From Lachnospiraceae bacterium (GTDB lineage: Bacteria; Bacillota; Clostridia; Lachnospirales; Lachnospiraceae), in the NCBI GenBank assembly GCA_015057115.1, contig SVEZ01000012.1, positions 1-64,000 of the forward strand: a stretch of 64,000 bases of DNA. The letters are read 5' to 3'. Made by a program: the position numbers and the translations under genes. Under the pieces are notes generated by a model that made no database searches, was not told the origin of the DNA, and was given only the letters and a program-made list of their open reading frames with translations. Of the stretch, positions 62,416 through 64,000 are shown piece by piece (positions within the stretch are counted from its first letter, which is position 1; the number at the start of each line of letters is the position of its first letter).

Positions 62416-63257
62416 CAAATGGAACTTTTAAGCAGTACGAGAAATTGAATTTTACCGATGATTTTATTTTTGGGAAGGTTCTTACAAACAACAAGGAAAT
62501 TTGCAGGAAAATGCTGGAATTAATTCTGGGGGAAAGGATTAAACGAATTGATTTTCCGGAGGTTCAAAAGAACTTGAAGCATACCTACGAAAGCAAAGGG
62601 GTACGGTTGGATGTGTACGTTGAAGGCGACGGTGAAACAGTATATGATCTGGAAATGCAGACTGTAGCTGCAAGAAATATTCCCAAAAGAGCAAGATATT
62701 ATCATGGGATGTTGGATTTAAATATGCTGGAAAAAGGAGCAGATTATGAGCAGCTGAAGAAAACGGTTGTGATATTTATTTGCTTGGACGATGTGTTGGG
62801 AAGGAAACTTCCGAAATATACTATCAGTAACACGTGTTTGGAGGATGATTCCGTTGAATATCAGGATGAACAAACAACGATAATTCTTAATGCAAAAGGG
62901 ATAGGAACATGCGAGTCGGAAGAATTATCGAATTTTCTGGCGTATTTACGGGATAGAAGTGTGAAGGATAACTTTACGAAGGCATTGGAGAATGAAGTTC
63001 TCAGTGCTATAAGCAACGAGAAGTGGAGGTGTGAATATATGACATTCAATTTACGATTGATGGATGAAAGAATTGCCGGGCGTCAGGAAGGGCGTCAAGA
63101 AGGGCGTCAAGAAGGGCGTCAAGAAGGGCGTATAGAAGTTATCTCTAATTTGCTTGAAATGGAGGATGGGGAAACCATTTCAAGAAATGTACTTCATGCC
63201 ACTGACGAGGAGATTGAGCAGGCAAAAAAGTTAAGGATAGAGGAAAAGGATGCATAA
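62412..63257 (+). CDS. Rpn family recombination-promoting nuclease (PD-(D/E)XK transposase-like)
   Basis: 281 residues. N-terminal TDDFIFGKVLTNNKEICRKM and LELILGERIKRIDF are typical of the Rpn/YhgA family. The nuclease motif is GVRLDVYVEGDGETVYDLEMQ-like: D in RLDVYV and E-x-Q in DLEMQT. Then RARYYHGMLDLNMLEKGADY and KTVVIFICLDDV follow. The C-terminal part has the four-residue tandem RQEG four times, then a helical end. E. coli RpnA is a calcium-dependent DNA endonuclease promoting recA-independent recombination. Rpn genes in gut Firmicutes are many and mobile. ATG 62412 follows AAAGGAAG. Confidence 0.9.
   Translation: MTNGTFKQYEKLNFTDDFIFGKVLTNNKEICRKMLELILGERIKRIDFPEVQKNLKHTYESKGVRLDVYVEGDGETVYDLEMQTVAARNIPKRARYYHGMLDLNMLEKGADYEQLKKTVVIFICLDDVLGRKLPKYTISNTCLEDDSVEYQDEQTTIILNAKGIGTCESEELSNFLAYLRDRSVKDNFTKALENEVLSAISNEKWRCEYMTFNLRLMDERIAGRQEGRQEGRQEGRQEGRIEVISNLLEMEDGETISRNVLHATDEEIEQAKKLRIEEKDA
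63078..63137 (+). repeat. 12-base tandem repeat within the Rpn gene
   Basis: Five 12-base units starting GGGCGTCA at 63078, 63090, 63102, 63114 and 63126 (the last diverged), coding for G-R-Q-E four times then G-R-I-E. Units 2-4 are identical. Unit number can change in frame by slippage. Confidence 0.92.
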
Positions 63258-64000
63258 ATGTTAGGACAATATAATGGAAAAATAAAAGCTTTGCTCATTT
63301 TGGCTATGGTTGTTCTAGCGTTGACCTTGGTGGGATGCGGAAAAAAATCTCTTGTCACCGGTGAAAAAGCAGAAAGTGAAAAAGAGGAAAAAATGGAACA
63401 AGCCGTTGAGGTGGAAGAAAACCACAACACACCCTCTGAAACAGACAATCAGAAAACCGGGCCGGTTTTCAAAAGTCACAGGATACGAAAGAACGATGCG
63501 GTCTACAACAGAATTGTGGGGCATTCTTATCCGGAGAATGCGAAGGTTGCGCTATCGGAACTCCGGTACTTGGAAATAACCTATTACGGCTTCGATGAAG
63601 AAGAGCACATAGGGGAAATGATTGTTCATAAGGATGTGGCGAAAGATATTCTTGAAATCTTTCAGACTCTTTATGAGGAAGATTATCCCATTGAGAGGAT
63701 GCAGCTGGTGGATGATTTTGACGCAGATGATGAGAAGTCCATGGAGGCCAACAATACCTCCGCCTTTAATTATCGTATGATTGCTAATTCCAATCGGTTG
63801 TCCAATCATAGCTATGGAAAAGCCATCGATGTGAATCCACGCTATAACCCTTACGTATATACTTATGAGGGAAAGTTACATGTGGAACCGGCAAATGGAG
63901 TGGAGTACGCAGATCGGAATCGGGATTTTCCCCATAAGATTGATGGAGAGGATTTATGTTGTCGACTTTTTAAGGAACATGGATTTATCTGGGGTGGTGA
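63258..64000 (+). CDS. M15-family D-Ala-D-Ala carboxypeptidase-like lipoprotein (3'-truncated by window end)
   Basis: At least 247 residues, open to the window end. A lipoprotein signal peptide ends in the lipobox LTLVGCGK (Cys about 27), followed by an E/K-rich spacer. The peptidase part has IGEMIVHKDVAKDILEIF, AFNYRMIANSNRLSNHSYGKAI, with the zinc motif S-N-H-S-Y-G-x-A-I-D, and FPHKIDGEDLCCRLFKEHGF ending in WGG. These match peptidase family M15_4 of cell-wall endolysin/VanY type. The H and D of SNHSYGKAIDVNP bind zinc. It probably trims peptidoglycan outside the membrane. ATG 63258 follows the Rpn stop directly; AAAAGGA about eight bases before it serves as ribosome site. Confidence 0.88.
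   Translation, partial: MLGQYNGKIKALLILAMVVLALTLVGCGKKSLVTGEKAESEKEEKMEQAVEVEENHNTPSETDNQKTGPVFKSHRIRKNDAVYNRIVGHSYPENAKVALSELRYLEITYYGFDEEEHIGEMIVHKDVAKDILEIFQTLYEEDYPIERMQLVDDFDADDEKSMEANNTSAFNYRMIANSNRLSNHSYGKAIDVNPRYNPYVYTYEGKLHVEPANGVEYADRNRDFPHKIDGEDLCCRLFKEHGFIWGG

Overview
The window reads as chromosome of a low-GC, anaerobic, Gram-positive member of the Clostridia, most probably a Lachnospiraceae (Roseburia/Butyrivibrio-type) gut bacterium. Reasons: AGGAGG-type ribosome sites before almost every gene, TTGACA-N17-TATAAT promoters, HrcA/CIRCE control of chaperones, the anaerobic thiamine route (ThiH rather than ThiO), a giant activase-type BadF/BadG protein, secreted C1 and C11 cysteine peptidases, and surface proteins with InlB-B-type and BspA-type repeats. 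This is inference from protein families; no rRNA or tRNA lies in the window. Most genes are on the + strand.

Layout. 0-3.7 kb: three GNAT acetyltransferases (the first cut by the edge), a small membrane protein, a YjbR-MGMT fusion and an AAA/DUF4143 ATPase. 3.7-6 kb: htpG behind its own CIRCE operator. 6-9.9 kb: divergent secreted cysteine peptidases of families C1 and C11. 10-15 kb: an FtsX-type ABC exporter and a chemotaxis receptor. 15-21.8 kb: a complete TPP-riboswitch thiamine operon, thiS-F-G-H-(thiE/tenI-like)-E-D-C. 21.9-23.8 kb (minus): a Cys-rich protein, a NapH-like iron-sulfur membrane protein and a 2[4Fe-4S] ferredoxin, preceded by a CRP/FNR-family regulator gene whose 3' end contains a CRP-type operator placed at about -41.5 of the ferredoxin promoter. 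24-30.3 kb: a tightly packed signalling trio, REC-HD-GYP, hybrid kinase with Hpt, and a hybrid kinase fused to a DegV domain. 30.8-35.1 kb (minus): a 1432-residue activase/dehydratase-like protein. 35.2-37 kb: a rhomboid-like protein without an obvious catalytic serine motif, and a DUF2225 protein. 37-42 kb: hrcA-grpE-dnaK-dnaJ with a second CIRCE. 42.6-43.8 kb: a lipoprotein and a coiled-coil J-domain protein. 44-50.4 kb: two tandem secreted beta-helix-repeat surface proteins sharing a nearly identical 3' part. 50.6-56.4 kb: a complete oligopeptide ABC operon. 56.5-62 kb: two diguanylate cyclases, DUF402, GNAT, tRNA-dihydrouridine synthase and an EamA transporter. 62.4-64 kb: an Rpn-family nuclease and an M15 peptidase lipoprotein cut by the window end.

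The most unusual non-coding feature is a family of intergenic, nearly palindromic elements of about 155-170 bp at 9.9, 15.3, 30.7 and 42.0 kb, with partial copies near 21.8, 30.4 and 42.15 kb. They share an asymmetric core (GGGA followed by a small GC hairpin, then GGTACATAAG; opposite AGTACC and AAAGTCCC). Their outer and inner arms differ completely between copies yet remain self-complementary within each copy, as expected of a conserved structure rather than a simple transposon. One copy sits between the thiamine riboswitch terminator and thiS. The most unusual protein is the hybrid histidine kinase fused to a DegV (fatty-acid-binding type) domain.
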